DNA from: Neolentinus lepideus HHB14362 ss-1
Lineage: Eukaryota > Basidiomycota > Agaricomycetes > Gloeophyllales > Gloeophyllaceae
DNA: 64,000 nt
Assembly (NCBI GenBank): GCA_001632425.1
Contig: KV425614.1
Span: 118,406-182,405, forward strand
Direction: 5' to 3'
Part shown: positions 46,195-57,959 of the stretch, piece by piece
Layout of the letters: the number at the start of each line of letters is the position of its first letter
Numbering within the stretch: position 1 is the first letter of the stretch
The notes under the pieces: model-generated
Databases searched by the model: none
What the model saw: the letters and a program-made list of their open reading frames with translations, nothing else
Told to the model about the DNA's origin: nothing
Position numbers and translations under genes: made by a program

Positions 46195-48442
46195 CAAGGA
46201 TGATTTGGTACAAATAGGATGAGAACTAAAGACAATGCTGGAAAGTACCCTCTCTCGTCAAGGGAGGGAGCCCGGAGGGTTGTGAGAGGGTTAGTGGGCT
46301 GCAGTATACCGTTCACCGACACATGACATTCCTGTGTTGGGATGATAACCGAAGTGAGAGATCAATGAATACAGCCAAAGCCCAGGTAGCTTGGGCTCAT
46401 AAACAACGCGATCTGTGCAAAGACGTAGCACTGTCTACAGCAGGACAAGTGTAGCCACAGGGCAACGTAACTTGTAAGCAAACTGGGGCATGGCAGGTCA
46501 ATCACAAATTCTGAATAGGGTTCGCGAGAGGTATGACAAGATGATAGGAAAGAGGGAGCATACAGACATTCGGAAAGCGGGTGAGGGTGTTCCAGAAGCA
46601 GACTGGCACGTGTAAGAATAGAAACGAGCAGGGGTCAGATGCGGATGACGCGTAAAATTTGAGGCCGCGGAGCGGCGGGTGGGCTGCGGCCAAACTCTGC
46701 GCGGCCAAGAGGGAGACCTTGCACTGGTGGTGGGGGGGAGGTGATCATAACACAGGATGAATTCGGGGTGGGCAACCCCCCCCCCCAGAAAACCACTCTC
46801 ACCCACCGTTGTATGCTTTCCGCTTTCCGCAATGTCTGGGACGCAGTCTTGTACTCGGCAGGAGGGCTACAACGGAAGGTGGACCGCTCACGGGCGAGCC
46901 GTGCCAGCAAAGACGAGGACCGCTCACACAGGCACGTGGATGGAGTGATATCTATCATCCGCGGCATACAAGTCACAGCTCAACGGGACTGAGGACACAA
47001 TTCGTGACATACCTATAGGCTATCCGGCAGAGAAAGGGATACGGCCATATGATGACCAGGAAAACTTGGCCTGTCGATGCCCATAGGGTTCGGGAACTCG
47101 AAACGTGCACGACCGCCGTTAGGGAATGAGAGCTATTGCACACATCTTAGGATCAATTCCGCAGGCGCACACGACCTAACCAAAAGTCCTGTGCACAATT
47201 CGATCCAGATGACGGGTAGAACGAAGACGGTGGGCGTCATCGGAAGACCTGTGGTATATGTTGATGGTCTAATGAGTGTAATCCCTATATGGCATGATGA
47301 AGTTGATCACCTCACCAGGCTGTAACAAGAGCGTAAGACTTGTCTGCGTTCCCGGGCAAGAAAGAAAGACATCCTTGCACGAGTTGGGCGAAGGGAGTAT
47401 ACGAGTACTAGTCTGTAGGCTATAATCGATGTATTAAAAGCTGAGACGATGCGGAGGGACATGGGGCCGGGTTGACATTCGATTCGGACGGTGTAGATGA
47501 TGTGGGTGTGGACAAAGCGGTATAGTGTGGAATACATGGGCGCACTCACACAGACTCGCACTCGAAAATCAAATGAGACACCTACTGCGTTTGACATTTG
47601 AATAGCGGACAGGCACGTTTGAGTAGTCGCCGTACATCACTGTGGTGGGAGGGCGAATGAAGACGGGAGAAGACGGCGGGGAAGCGTCGAGACTCGAGAT
47701 TTGGCCGAAGGAGTTCGGCGAACAGGCACGTTTGACTGTAAAAGTCGGATTGAGAACGCCACAAGGCTAGACAAAGCGTAAGATTTGGAATTCGAGGAGA
47801 CTCGAAGTGGAGCAGAACGAGCACGCAAGAGGTGGAAAGAATTCATCGGGTAAACCGAGCGAGTAATTTGTTGCGCTAGTCGAGTCACAAGTGGCGGGAG
47901 CTTGGCCGACGGCAGAAATGGCGAGGTTAGTGACTGGTTATGAGTACTGCGTTGGACCGTAATACGAAATGGACTGAAGAGGTTGGTAATTCGGGGTGGG
48001 CATGACGCACGTTGTCGCCGGATAAACGCAATACAGCGCCAACACCGCCCAGAAAACACTCGACTCACCTTCCCATCATATGTTTTCCTCGATGTCTCCG
48101 TCTCCATCAAACGCCAGCATAACCGCTTCGAGTACGTCCCCGGGCAGGACACGCTCGCTGGGCGCGCATATATCTGCGCTGTGGCGGGCGGTGTCGGGCG
48201 GACCGGGGACCGAGACGGCGTCGCTGGACACGACCACCACGAAAGTCGACACGGGTGAGTTCAGTCCAGTTTCAGTGTCGGTGAGGGCGCGGTGTGATGG
48301 CAAAGGATGTATGCTATATATGCGTTGGGCGCGATAAGATAAGACTCGGGCGGGGCCGATCCGTTCACCCGGGCGTCTGCCTGTCATCCAGTGCGGATCA
48401 TTCGGTCTCTTTTTCCTCTCGACGTCGTCAGTCCTAACCACC
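46195..48442. other. Intergenic within the IR-C core
   Basis: No gene recognised in 2.2 kb. It contains a run of nine or more C near 46777-46787 and a diverged duplicated motif (ATTCGGGGTGGGCA at about 46759 and 47990, each followed within 90 bp by CCCAGAAAAC and ACTC). Many small frames on both strands have no domain. Confidence 0.5.
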
Positions 48443-49659
48443 ATGTCCGCTGCAGACCACACCCCCGAAGACCGCCGCTCCATCTCCCGAGGTCGCGACT
48501 TTGTGCGTGCGCCCTGTCCCTGTCCTCCCGCCCGCGCTGACCGACAACTGCAGACCTCGAGTGGCCGCGGCGGTGCGGGCAACATCCGCCGCAACCCGGA
48601 CCTCCCAGAGGTGCCCGCCACCATCACCCGCGGCAGAGAGCCCGTCCCGAACTACTCTGCCCGGAGCGTAAGTCCCAATTATTTTCTACATGAATAATTT
48701 GTGACTTTTACTCAGAGCGTGTCTGTCGGCCGGGGCGGGGCGGGCAATATCCGCTCGCCGTCGCGTGACCCCGCGCAGCAGACCGACGCCGCGTACGAGC
48801 AGGAGGTGATCCGGCGCAGGATGGAGGAGAGGCAGGCTGCCGTGGTACGTCCTCTCCCTCCACGTCCGCCCCTCTCTTACTAACCCTCCCCACAGGTCTC
48901 CTCCGGCCGCGGCGGCGCCGGCAACTTCACGTCCCCGTCCCGCTCTCGTTCGCGCGATCCGTACGCCACCCCCACGACGAGCGATAGGTCGAGGTGCGCG
49001 CTTTCTCGCTTTGTAATGTATTCTATTCGCTAACGACTCGACTACCCAGATCCAGAGACGCGCGCCACTCGACAGGGCGCGGCGGCGCGGGCAACATACG
49101 CCCGGGCGACGGCGGAGGGATCGAGAGCGAGGTCATCGAAGAGGAGGAGCGCCGCGGCGTGGGTGGCGCGCGCACTGACGGCGTGTGAGTATCTTGTTCC
49201 TTTGTCCGAGTTACGTTGTGACTGTGTTGCGTTTGCCTGTTATTCCTTCGCTTCCGTCTCACCTGGCTGTTTCCTGCACATGCAAGCCGTGTCCACATTT
49301 GTTTTATTATTCGAGCGTCCGGCGGCTTGTCCCCGGAGCTGCGCGCACATACCGGGATGCCGTGTGTGCGTGCTCGTCCGTTCTTCGCTCGTCGTGTGGT
49401 TTGCGATGAAGACACAGCGCGCCCGTCCGTTTTCTGTGCTCACCGCACCCGTTTTAGACACTCGACCGGCCGCGGCGGCCTCGCGAACCTCACGGCCCTC
49501 CCGTTCCCCGCGCCCGAGCATCACCAGCACCACGATGACGTTGAGAGCACTGGGAGGGGAGGGAGGGGGAATATCAGGTCAAGGAGTCGCAGTCGACGTC
49601 AAGGAGGAGGAGGTGTGGAACCGAGTCGGGCATGGCGAGGAGGGGAGGGAGTAAACTAG
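48443..49659 (+). CDS. DUF3602 (PAR32-like) GRGG-repeat protein
   Basis: Six exons: 48443-48502, 48554-48667, 48716-48844, 48896-48993, 49050-49184 and 49458-49659, total 738 nt, 245 residues. The last intron (273 bp) is far longer than the others (about 48-56 bp). The defining motif S(S/T/V)GRGGAGN(I/F) occurs once in each of exons 2, 3, 4 and 5. Two variants (STGRGGLANL and STGRGGRGNI) are in exon 6, making six in all. The rest is hydrophilic, charged and low-complexity with Arg-Ser stretches, consistent with intrinsic disorder. DUF3602 proteins are fungal; the yeast relative Par32 is a phosphoprotein linked to TORC1 and ammonium-transporter control, but transfer of that role here is inference. 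Neighbour of the permease inside the single-copy core of IR-C. It appears intact. Confidence 0.9.
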
Positions 49660-50594
49660 GGGGAGGGGAAAACGGGTGTATTATTATGCATAAAACGTAC
49701 CGCTACTCTACTTTTCTCGAAAGACAGGTGTATTAATCGATTATCGTTAGGGATGTATGTGGAGTATGCCGTTTTGGGGTGACGTGTCGAGGTTTTGTGG
49801 ATGTGTATCTATCGATGCAACGGGACTTGAACATGACGGCTCATGTACTCGCTTCTACAGATTGCAATACGAGGATTCGGGGGGGGGGCATCGTGAGAGT
49901 TGATAGCGACGCGTAGCATGGTGAGGACGATCCTGGTTGTGATCGTTGCTGCGCTCGGCATATGGATGGGTGGGCAGTTGTACTTGAATACACGGCGACG
50001 CACAGTAGAGCAGCTGGGATGCGAAGGAGATGGAGTTATAGCGACGCGTAATCGCTGGTTGTGCTCATTTCTACGCTCGGTAAATCGGGATACGATAGAT
50101 GGGTGTGCAGTTGTACTTGAATACATGGCGTCGAGCGAAGGAGATGGAGTGGGGTGTGATGAGTTGGTCTCATAAGCGAATGAGGGGAGGAAGAGTGGAC
50201 GGAAGGAGGGGTGTGCGAATAATATTGTGTTGGAATGTTACACAGATTTTTATTTGTCATGTTGAAGGAAACGAGCTGTACGTACATGTCATGTAAAGTC
50301 TAACATAGGGCTATGCCCTGGAGACAATAAACCGGACAAAAATATTGTGTCGAGAGGAGTGCCAGTGGCGTCGGGCGAGGCAGACACGTCATACTCCACA
50401 AAGAACGAGCGGGCGTCGGGAGGGCGAGCGTGATCCTTTGCGGAAGAGCCTAGTGCGAGTCGTCGATAAAGCTCAGAGCTGGAGGTCTCAGTGAGGCAAG
50501 GGAAATCGGGAGACACAGAGTGCGACCGATGAAATACAGAGAGCCGTAGGTGGAAATTAGGGGGAAAGCGGAGGTGTGCAAGTTCCTGACGGAG
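49660..50594. repeat. Intergenic with a two-unit tandem duplication
   Basis: No gene seen. Two adjacent units of about 105-120 bp (near 49936-50038 and 50054-50148) share GGTTGTG(A/C)TC, CGCTCGG, CAGTTGTACTTGAATACA and GCGAAGGAGATGGAG. The first unit also has a poly-G run upstream (49880-49888). Confidence 0.65.
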
Positions 50595-51540
50595 ACGAGG
50601 AGGGCGGGTGTTCTCTGTCACAAAGAAAGATACGAAGAGCACCCAAGATGCCGCTGGGGAAACGGCGGTCTGGTGCGAGTCTTGGAAATGCGGAGGAACT
50701 TGGATGCAATACGGTGCAGCCGCACATTGTTTGCGTGTGCAAGAGATGAGAGAATTTGTGATGGAGGAAGAATTGAGGACGGAGGATGCTTGATGACGCC
50801 AAAGAGTGTGAGCGATCTTTCCACGCTAAGAGCAGGGGAGCAAAGTGTCCGGTAAGAAAGACAGGGCGAGCAGCGGGATACCTAGAATATGCAGAGAAGG
50901 ACGTTCTTGGGAGACGAATGCAATGGCAGGATATCTGGTAAACGCCATGGAGGCAGACAGCGTGATGCTGCCGAGGACAAAACTACAGAGAGTATCCCCG
51001 GGGATGGAAGGAGTGACGCGGGGGAAACGGGAAGCGTTAGCAGGATCTCTTGAAGTGAACGGAGAACTGGCATAGATTGCTGGCAACGGCACCGAGACAA
51101 CGCAGGCACTGCACTGGCACTGTCCCGTGTCTAGATGCAAATGATCAACACGTTCATGGAGGCGTACTGAGAAAGACACGGTGACCGGTGAGGTTTAGCG
51201 CCGATAAAGCCAGGACGACGATGAATGTCCTCTCGGCAACGTACGAAGCCGTGCTCAACGTTGACGGTGAGGCTCGAAGGATTGCGATCTACATGATGTA
51301 ATGCCTTCGACACGTGATCTGTGCACATTCCTCAGAATATAATGCCCATCATATAGAGTGCGTTCATGCTATGCATATATCACTGTCTGTTCTTTTTGCC
51401 ATCACCGGAAAGCAGTACTCACTGGATTGTTGAACGGAAATGCTTGGTTCCATCAGGTTAGCCAACCCTGATTTTTGCAGCATGCATCAAATGGATACTC
51501 AGTACAGCACACTAGCTATCTGACTGTTTTATGAGTTTGC

Positions 51541-52860
51541 TGTACTTTTCCCATTGTAATTAATTAGCAGAATACCCTGAAACGATTGATAGCAGCCTAC
51601 TACCTTGATCCACTATGTTGTCATCTTTTCTGTGCAAAACAACTTTTTCTATCATCAATGTGATTCGTTTCGTAATCAGAGGGATGCTCTGAACTTGACG
51701 AGGACCATTCCACTAATAATATGCAGAGTCAGCGGTTGTAAGTGCTAAAAAAGTAGCCCAATAGCTCACCGTCACTGGGCCTAGCAAGTGCCCTCTTTTT
51801 TATCCCATTTCGGGTAGACCCTGGCCAGGCTTTTGTGATGTCAGAGACCTGATGGATGTGCGGACCTAGAATAGATAGGGTGCCAAGTCAAAGATAATAA
51901 GCAAGAAAACACCGACGACACTCACGATTTACCCAAGGCAAAGGAATGGTCAATGGCAAGCCGGTATTGGGGCACTCTGGGCTTGAAGGATATGGAGAGG
52001 GCGGGTCATCTATCTCAATGTTATAGGACCACGGTTTGGTGCCGGCAGATCGTCCAAGGCAGGGGGGACAGGCAGGTCGTGTGTCAGTGATCCGGACAGC
52101 GCAGTGGTGTGTTGTCGCTGTCGCCGACCTGGATGCACGACCTGCTCATTGGTATTGTCGTTATCGGACATTTCAATGTCTGCATCTGATAGGGTGCCAA
52201 GTTAAAGATGATAAGCAAGGTGATTGGTGCTGTACATGCTTACCAGAACCTGCGACACCACTGCGATCACGCATCTCCCGGTGTCTCTCCACCACCGCCC
52301 GCATCCACTTTTCCCTCAACTTCGGCGGCATCAGCTCTTCTTGCATATCAACCATATACACGTCACCATCTCCTTCTCCACTCTCAAGCTGTCCATCCAT
52401 CCACGTCACGTGCGAATAATAGAGTTGTGAGGGTCTGAATGACGAATGTGGTAGGATGGGATGGGGATTCCGAGCCTATTGAGGGTAGGCTCTGAGATCT
52501 GGATGGTAAGCAGCTAAGATGTTCGAATTGAATAAAGGCAGCAGACGGAGTGTAGGCAGCAAACGGGGGGCGGTCAACGTTGACGCGAGCTCGCGCCACA
52601 GATCGTGCCGGCATCACCAACACTCCGCCTGCGGATATTTACATATGCGCTGTGTTCTCCTCTCCTCTCGCTCTTGTTCTCCTGCTCGCTGTGACGCCTA
52701 GTCTGCATGTTCGGACACCCGGCCCTCATGCTATTCTTTCGTCTATCCATATCTAACCGGTGATACACGCTCAACACAACAAAAGCGCAGGATTGGGGTC
52801 ACGAATCACTCGTCCACCACCCCAGGCTAAATAGCCCACTTCTATACCCCTCCCCCCACG
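51541..52860 (-). mobile_element. Probable transposon fragment inside the right IR-C arm
   Basis: The left arm passes from the equivalent of 51540 directly to permease sequence, so this block is extra here. On the minus strand an exon at about 52409-52230 (SGEGDGDVYMVDMQ..PPKLREKWMRAVVERHREMR) joins through a GTAAGC donor and a TATCAG acceptor to 52186 onward (DADIEMSDNDNTNEQ). Further proline-rich sequence follows, then another intron of standard form near 51930-51880. The frame breaks at about 52025, so no full protein results. The acidic, Pro-rich make-up after a short K/W/R segment resembles N-terminal regions of agaricomycete KDZ/Plavaka-type transposases, but this is a weak assignment. 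A 32-bp direct repeat (51871-51903, 52188-52219) spans the two intron 3' ends. Confidence 0.45.
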
Positions 52861-52869
52861 CCCACCGCG

Positions 52870-53640
52870 CTGATTACGCGACGTAGCTCGCAGCCGCGTT
52901 CAGTGTGGATATCGTGCCAAGGGCCTCACTCCCGGCGAAGGATAGCAGGCGGAGGAGCGCTGCAATGCCCACGACGAACCACACGCAGTTGACCGGCGTC
53001 TGCGTGTGTGGGTGGATGCGGTAGAGGAGGGAGGAGAAGGGGAGTGCGCCGTCGCGGGAGAAGGCGAAGGATTGGCGGGATGCGACGGTGATCTAAGGGG
53101 ATGTCAGTACCTGGATAGAAATGCGAGTACATGATCACGGCGTACGATGCTCGTGCCCATCATGAACCTGTCAGCATAGTCAGTCAAGGCAGTGAGAAGA
53201 ACGAACGAACGCACTGCAAGACTATTACGAACGACCATAACGCGAGCGCGCCGTTCTTTCCGAGGCTGTTATAAAATACCTATTCCACGAACCGTACACA
53301 TCCATCAGCTCTAACCCACTTCGTTGTCGCCTCGAGATCCGTGCCCATGCACGACCACGTTCAGCGCTGCCCCGATCCCTTACGGCATAGAGTCAAAAGG
53401 CCCACGTAAGGCAATCCAGACAACAGACAGAGCCAAAGACGGTGGGCGATAAGTGCAATGCCTGACCTTTTATCGAAGACTTGCGACATACATTTTATCA
53501 GACATAAAAGAAGGCTTATGAGCGTAATCTCTATAAGAAAGAATAACGAGGCTCAGAATACGAAAATTATTCCACCTACAAAAGCGATCTTATAAGCTTC
53601 GTGCTGCGGCCACACTCGCCTCATATTGCCACAAAGCAGT
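52870..53640 (-). pseudogene. Permease locus with internal deletion, right IR-C arm
   Basis: Read on the minus strand it begins with the upstream unit (about 53645-53385), then passes through CGTAAGGGATCGG/GGCAGCGCTG into the middle of the permease, the same junction as in the left arm. The following exons have lost the ASPIGQPLAV codons. SRQSFAFSRDGALPFSSLLYR through VNCVWFV and LLSFAGSEA is nearly clean, and a stop follows at SYVA (near 52877). It retains more 3' sequence than the left-arm copy. It is not functional. Confidence 0.85.
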
Positions 53641-54585
53641 TCACGAAATTAATAGAGTTGATTTGCGCCGTCCCTGCGGCACGTACCAATGAGAAGGAGA
53701 TGACGGGGGTAGAACGGTCGAAGAAACTCCAAGACCGCCGGAATCGCTGCGCGGATACAAGCAAAGCGGTTCGAAGGTCTCGGGGAAGGTGTCAAACGCG
53801 GGGATGGAAGTGAGATACAGGCGGGAGAGCGAATTGTTGAGGTGGTGTGATGGGATGGGTGAAGTCGTGACTCACGCGCGTTGCCCGATTGTGAGGGCAT
53901 CCACGCACTTACTTCTGGATCAGGAAGTATGGGCGTCGCATCTTGCGGCGCAGAACACCTATAAACAAAAGGTTTTGGAGGCATGCACCCCGTCAACGTC
54001 GAGATGCCACGCAGGCCAAGTGTCACAACATTTAAGCTCAAATACAACTACATTTGATTGCCTTTTCTCATATACCTCAGCCAAAAAATACCCTCCCATC
54101 CATGCAGGCTGTCGCTGCGGTGCACGCAGCCAGAATCGAACGTCGCGCTGACCGCTGAGTCGCCGCGACAGAATGTAACGAACTCAATGGCAGATTCGTC
54201 GTGGCCCGCCGTGGACGTCGCGACAAACTGCGACGTGTACGGCGAATGGTCGAGGCAGCCAGACAACGACGTCCGTGGGCGGCACGATGCGACAGAGGAG
54301 GTGGCAAGGCGTGTGAACCGCCGCTGGCGGGTAAGTTGGATATCTCGGACATGGTTGTCCTTCGCAGGGCTGTACAATCACGTCGTGATTATCACGTGAC
54401 ACCGCGATTGTGGCGTGAAACCTTTTGCTCGCCGCGAAACCCAAAACTGGACCACTTCTCAACTACCCTCAACGCTCGAACTGAAAAACCCGTTGTCCCG
54501 ATTTAAAGCTAGAGTACTCGGTATGGGTCAATTTTGGACGTTGTGAGTACTACAGAGCGCCAAGTTTTACTGAATTCAAGAACTG
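53641..54585. other. Unassigned conserved block of the IR-C right arm
   Basis: Inverted counterpart of 40495-41439, with several indels (for example extra ACAAACTGCGACG near 54221). The frames are not conserved between copies over their whole length. No family was recognised. Confidence 0.4.
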
Positions 54586-55591
54586 ATGGCACCCTTCTCT
54601 AGCGTCAATCTTGATGCGAGAGAAAGCACAGGATATGGCAAGTTGGGGGAATTTATGCCTTACAGTTATACTGGAAGCGTCAGCAGTTGGCTCTTGACGA
54701 CATTGCTTCCCTATGCAATCGAATTCGAATTCGAGTTAGATGCACTTAATGACAAGATTTCACGGCGTGCCACAAGGTACAAAGATACTTCTGCCTGCCC
54801 TCCACAACCTGACCTTCCGCAGGAGTCGCCTAGGCGGTTACTTAAGCCATCTCAACATACCACCAGAGCTCCTCTATATGATATTTTCCGAACTCGACTG
54901 CCTCGAAGATGTAGCTTGCCTATGCATTGCCAACAGTGCGTTGTGGGTAGTCGGTATCGCCCGAGTTTTGGAGCTTGCCCGGAAACCCCCGATGCGGTGT
55001 GAAGGCCAACGTTTGATATTCATTGGGGAGCATTCCACAGATTTGCCCGAGGGCTTGCTCAACCCCGAAGAGATGCAGAGATCCAGGGGCTTTGAAACCT
55101 TCTCTGAATTTTTGTGGAAGCGCTGCACTTATCGTTCCAACCGGAATCTGGACCTCTTGAGGCGTTTACCATGGAATGAAAGAGAAGCTTTTGTTTTTTT
55201 GGCGTACCCAGGACTCCTAGGAGATTATGGATTCCGATATCCTGACAACTACTACCGCGAACGAAAATGGGTTCTTTGCAATCTATCCAAGAAGGAATAT
55301 GTTTGCTCTTCCAAACTCTTAGACACCCTCGCGGATGCTATCCACCTCGGCGATGTCCTCCTTTCCCAGATCTGCTGGTCCTCCCACCCATCGACTTCTA
55401 TGCGCTATGAAGGAGATCTCCACCGCGGCGCGTGGGCTGGAGACCGCTTCGCAGTCTGGGATGTTGAAGAATTTGAAGAGCATGAGAAGAAGGATAGAAC
55501 GTGGAAGGACGTCTCAGAAGAGGTACTAAAGACCGTGGTTGAGATCTGGCGATCTGAGTACGGTCCGAACTGGCCTGAGGACGAGACATAG
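54586..55591 (+). CDS. F-box-like protein, right copy, intact
   Basis: Two exons, 54586-54776 and 54823-55591, joined by a 46-bp intron with a GTACAA donor, a CCTGAC branch-like motif and a CCGCAG acceptor; splicing moves cleanly from one reading frame to the next and gives 319 residues. An F-box-like segment begins at about residue 72 (LNIPPELLYMIFSELDCLEDVACL). The downstream region (WVVGIARVLELARKPP..., then a Trp/Arg-rich part ending YGPNWPEDET) has no recognised domain. F-box proteins act as substrate adaptors of SCF ubiquitin ligases, and large, fast-evolving F-box families are typical of agaricomycetes. The first two frames overlap without the intron, so an unspliced start at 54740 is the alternative. 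The left copy (40494-39489) is stopped by a nonsense codon. Confidence 0.8.
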
Positions 55592-56351
55592 GGCCGTAAT
55601 GGAGATAACGATGAGAATGACGAGACGTATCGGGGGCTGGGCAGGAAGTGGGGATGACATCAAAGTTTCAGATACTTTACGGAGGACGAGAAAGTATCAT
55701 CTTGTGATACATTTATAATCATTTTTTCAATCCAGACAAATTCATTATGCATTGGTGCTCAAGGTGTATTTGCCTCTGTCGATTCAGTTCAGTAACTCAT
55801 TGCGGTTTGATGGGTCATTGCTTTGATCCTGGAAAGAAGAGCCGGAGTTACCGATAAACGACAGCAAGACATATTTGGCAAACTCAGGGAAGCCTTTCCA
55901 TCTCGTCATGTGAATGCACGATCAACAACCGGTCAACTGTAGGCTTGTGGAACTGAATGACAACTCGATTAGTGCGGCCATTTTCTGTGTTTCTCCATTC
56001 AACGGAAGGAATCAATCCGGCCACCTCGCAGATGTTGCCTGGACTCCGGACTACGAAGAATCAACCCAACCATAGAATAGGTTTAGATGATTTTGGCAAA
56101 AATCAAGGATCTCCGTGACGTTGCGGGTCTGTGTCACCAACGGTGCTCTGCGGAGGCTACAGACCGATCACGAAGCTTATCCAGGAGCATCCGGTAAAAC
56201 GAGAGGCGGAATGCATCCTATGTATTGACTGATCCTCTAGAAACGAACCTGAAGGCCTCACGTGTCCACAAGAAATTGAAGAGAGTCCTGAAAAGTAGAC
56301 AAGCTTAACATGCTGGTGTACTTACTACGGAGTATCACAGCCGGAAGAGAG
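55592..56351. other. IR-C arm downstream of the F-box gene, no gene
   Basis: Matches 39480-38740 inverted. No gene recognised. Confidence 0.5.
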
Positions 56352-57138
56352 CGTCATCAATATTGTGCATCGACCTCTGGTAAATAAATATGATCATGGT
56401 TGACGTTGTACGTATGACTCTGGAAGAATACCTTGCAACCTATCGAAGAGTGTGCGCCGCTCTTCTGAGGCACATGGTGATCGACTGCCTTCGCCTGGTA
56501 GATATGGCTTTACCACGGTTTTGTTGGTTCACCAGTTCATCCACGAACAGCCCTTTTGAAGGGGGTCTCCACCGGCACACATCGTCAGGACAGTAGCGTG
56601 AGCAGGCGCATCAGGAATTGTAATGCAGGGAATCACGGCTATCTGGCGCTCCCAGCACGATGAGTAGCGACCATATGCTGACTAGAAAGGCGAGAAATGA
56701 TCTTGTCAAATGCAGTATCGTCTTGGAGGGTAATGAACTTCACTGACTTTGCCACAGTCGTCATCTACACTGCGAATATTATATTTCTGTACTTGGGGTC
56801 TAGATACTCAGTGCAGACATACTTCATAGGATTCAACCAGAATACAATCTCGATAATTATTTGAGCGCTGAATGATCATGGCAGAACATACCCATGTTCC
56901 GAAGTACTATCAGAATTTTCACATACTGTAATAAGGCTATGTTGGCCATTGAGATCTGCGCATGCTGTATTTGCCTGGGTCGGTACCAAGTTGCCAACTA
57001 CGATCCGAAATAGCCCAAATAGTTCAGCAAAAGGCGATTTTCCTGTGCGAAGCTGTCCAGTAATACCAAGCTGTAGATTCGTCAGATGTTTCGCGTCGAG
57101 AGCAGTGATTACTGCCTCGAAACTGCCGCTAGTGAGCC
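56352..57138. other. About 790-bp block present only in the right IR-C arm
   Basis: The left arm has GCCGGAAGAGTGCGGTAAAATGG-type sequence uninterrupted (opposite strand near 38725-38700), whereas here GGAAGAG and TGCGGCAAAAT are separated by this block. The minus-strand frame 57148-56876 (ALDAKHLTNLQLGITGQLR, FGLFRIVVGNLVPTQANTA) looks protein-like but is unassigned. It could be an insertion here or a deletion on the left; no clear terminal repeats were found. Confidence 0.5.
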
Positions 57139-57780
57139 TGTGCGGCAAAATAGATCGCCTTGAAGATTATCAGCCAGGGCTTTCAGACCAGTGAAATGGA
57201 AGAAAATGGTTGAGAATGATCACGCTATACCGTGCAGTAATGGGACGATGCAGTTGCATACAAGCTGTAGTTAGGGATATTCTTGTGGATGATGTTAAAG
57301 CGCAGGATGCACTCACGCGTGCATGGGTAGATTTGCTAGTATGCGATGGCCATACCGTTCCGAATTATGAGTAGCCATGACTGAAAGGCTCGCAGTCGCC
57401 ACGGACACGCTTTCATGCATAGCGTGACTGCGTGTGAGACAGGAAATAGTAAATTGTAGGTTACGACTCACGAGATGGCACATATATCTAATACTCCATG
57501 CCAATGTACCTCAATGGGCGACAGAAAAGCCAGCGTACGGTGTTTGATACCTGGGCATCAAAAACCTGTGGAAGAGTCAAGGAAAGCGGTTCCTGGGCAA
57601 CAGCGGTGGCCACGCCTGAAAAATCGAGGAAGGAGAGAGGAGTTTAGTATTTGCATTGAATTACGACGCCGAGACGAACATAGAGCTTGATTCGTGATGC
57701 TATACCCGCCGACTCGGATCTGTACCGAGTGATGGGCCTGCTCACATTCCCGAGAAGGTATTGTATGTCGAAGAGTACGC
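57139..57780 (-). pseudogene. Relic at the outer end of the IR-C right arm
   Basis: The minus strand keeps short protein-like pieces, among them LKALADNLQGDLFCRT near 57195-57145 and FDIQYLLGNV near 57780-57750. The matching pieces in the left arm (LADNLQGGPF near 38683-38712) are also broken. The family is unidentified. Confidence 0.4.
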
Positions 57781-57959
57781 TTGACTGAGATTGCCTAGAT
57801 GGGTCACATGAGGTCACATACTGAAGTTCGACTCGAGTGTCACACGCGTGACAAACGTCTTTCATGGCCAACATAGTGCGGTCTGCCAAGTCTGACTGGG
57901 GAATGAACGAACTGCTTGCTTTCAACATTAAGATCATTACCAAGGATGTCGATGAGTTC

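Larger units (their letters stand above)
50595..57780 (-). repeat. Right arm of inverted duplication IR-C
   Basis: Reverse complement of about 38050-43135. It contains the dispersed unit (50595-51510), an extra block with transposon-like exons (about 51541-52860), the permease deletion derivative, the unassigned block, an intact F-box gene (54586-55591), a further extra block (about 56352-57138) and a relic at the outer end. Landmarks at the outer end are TGTCGCCCATTGAGGTACATTG (minus strand near 57525-57504) and ATCTCGTGAGTCGTAACCTACA. Confidence 0.85.
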
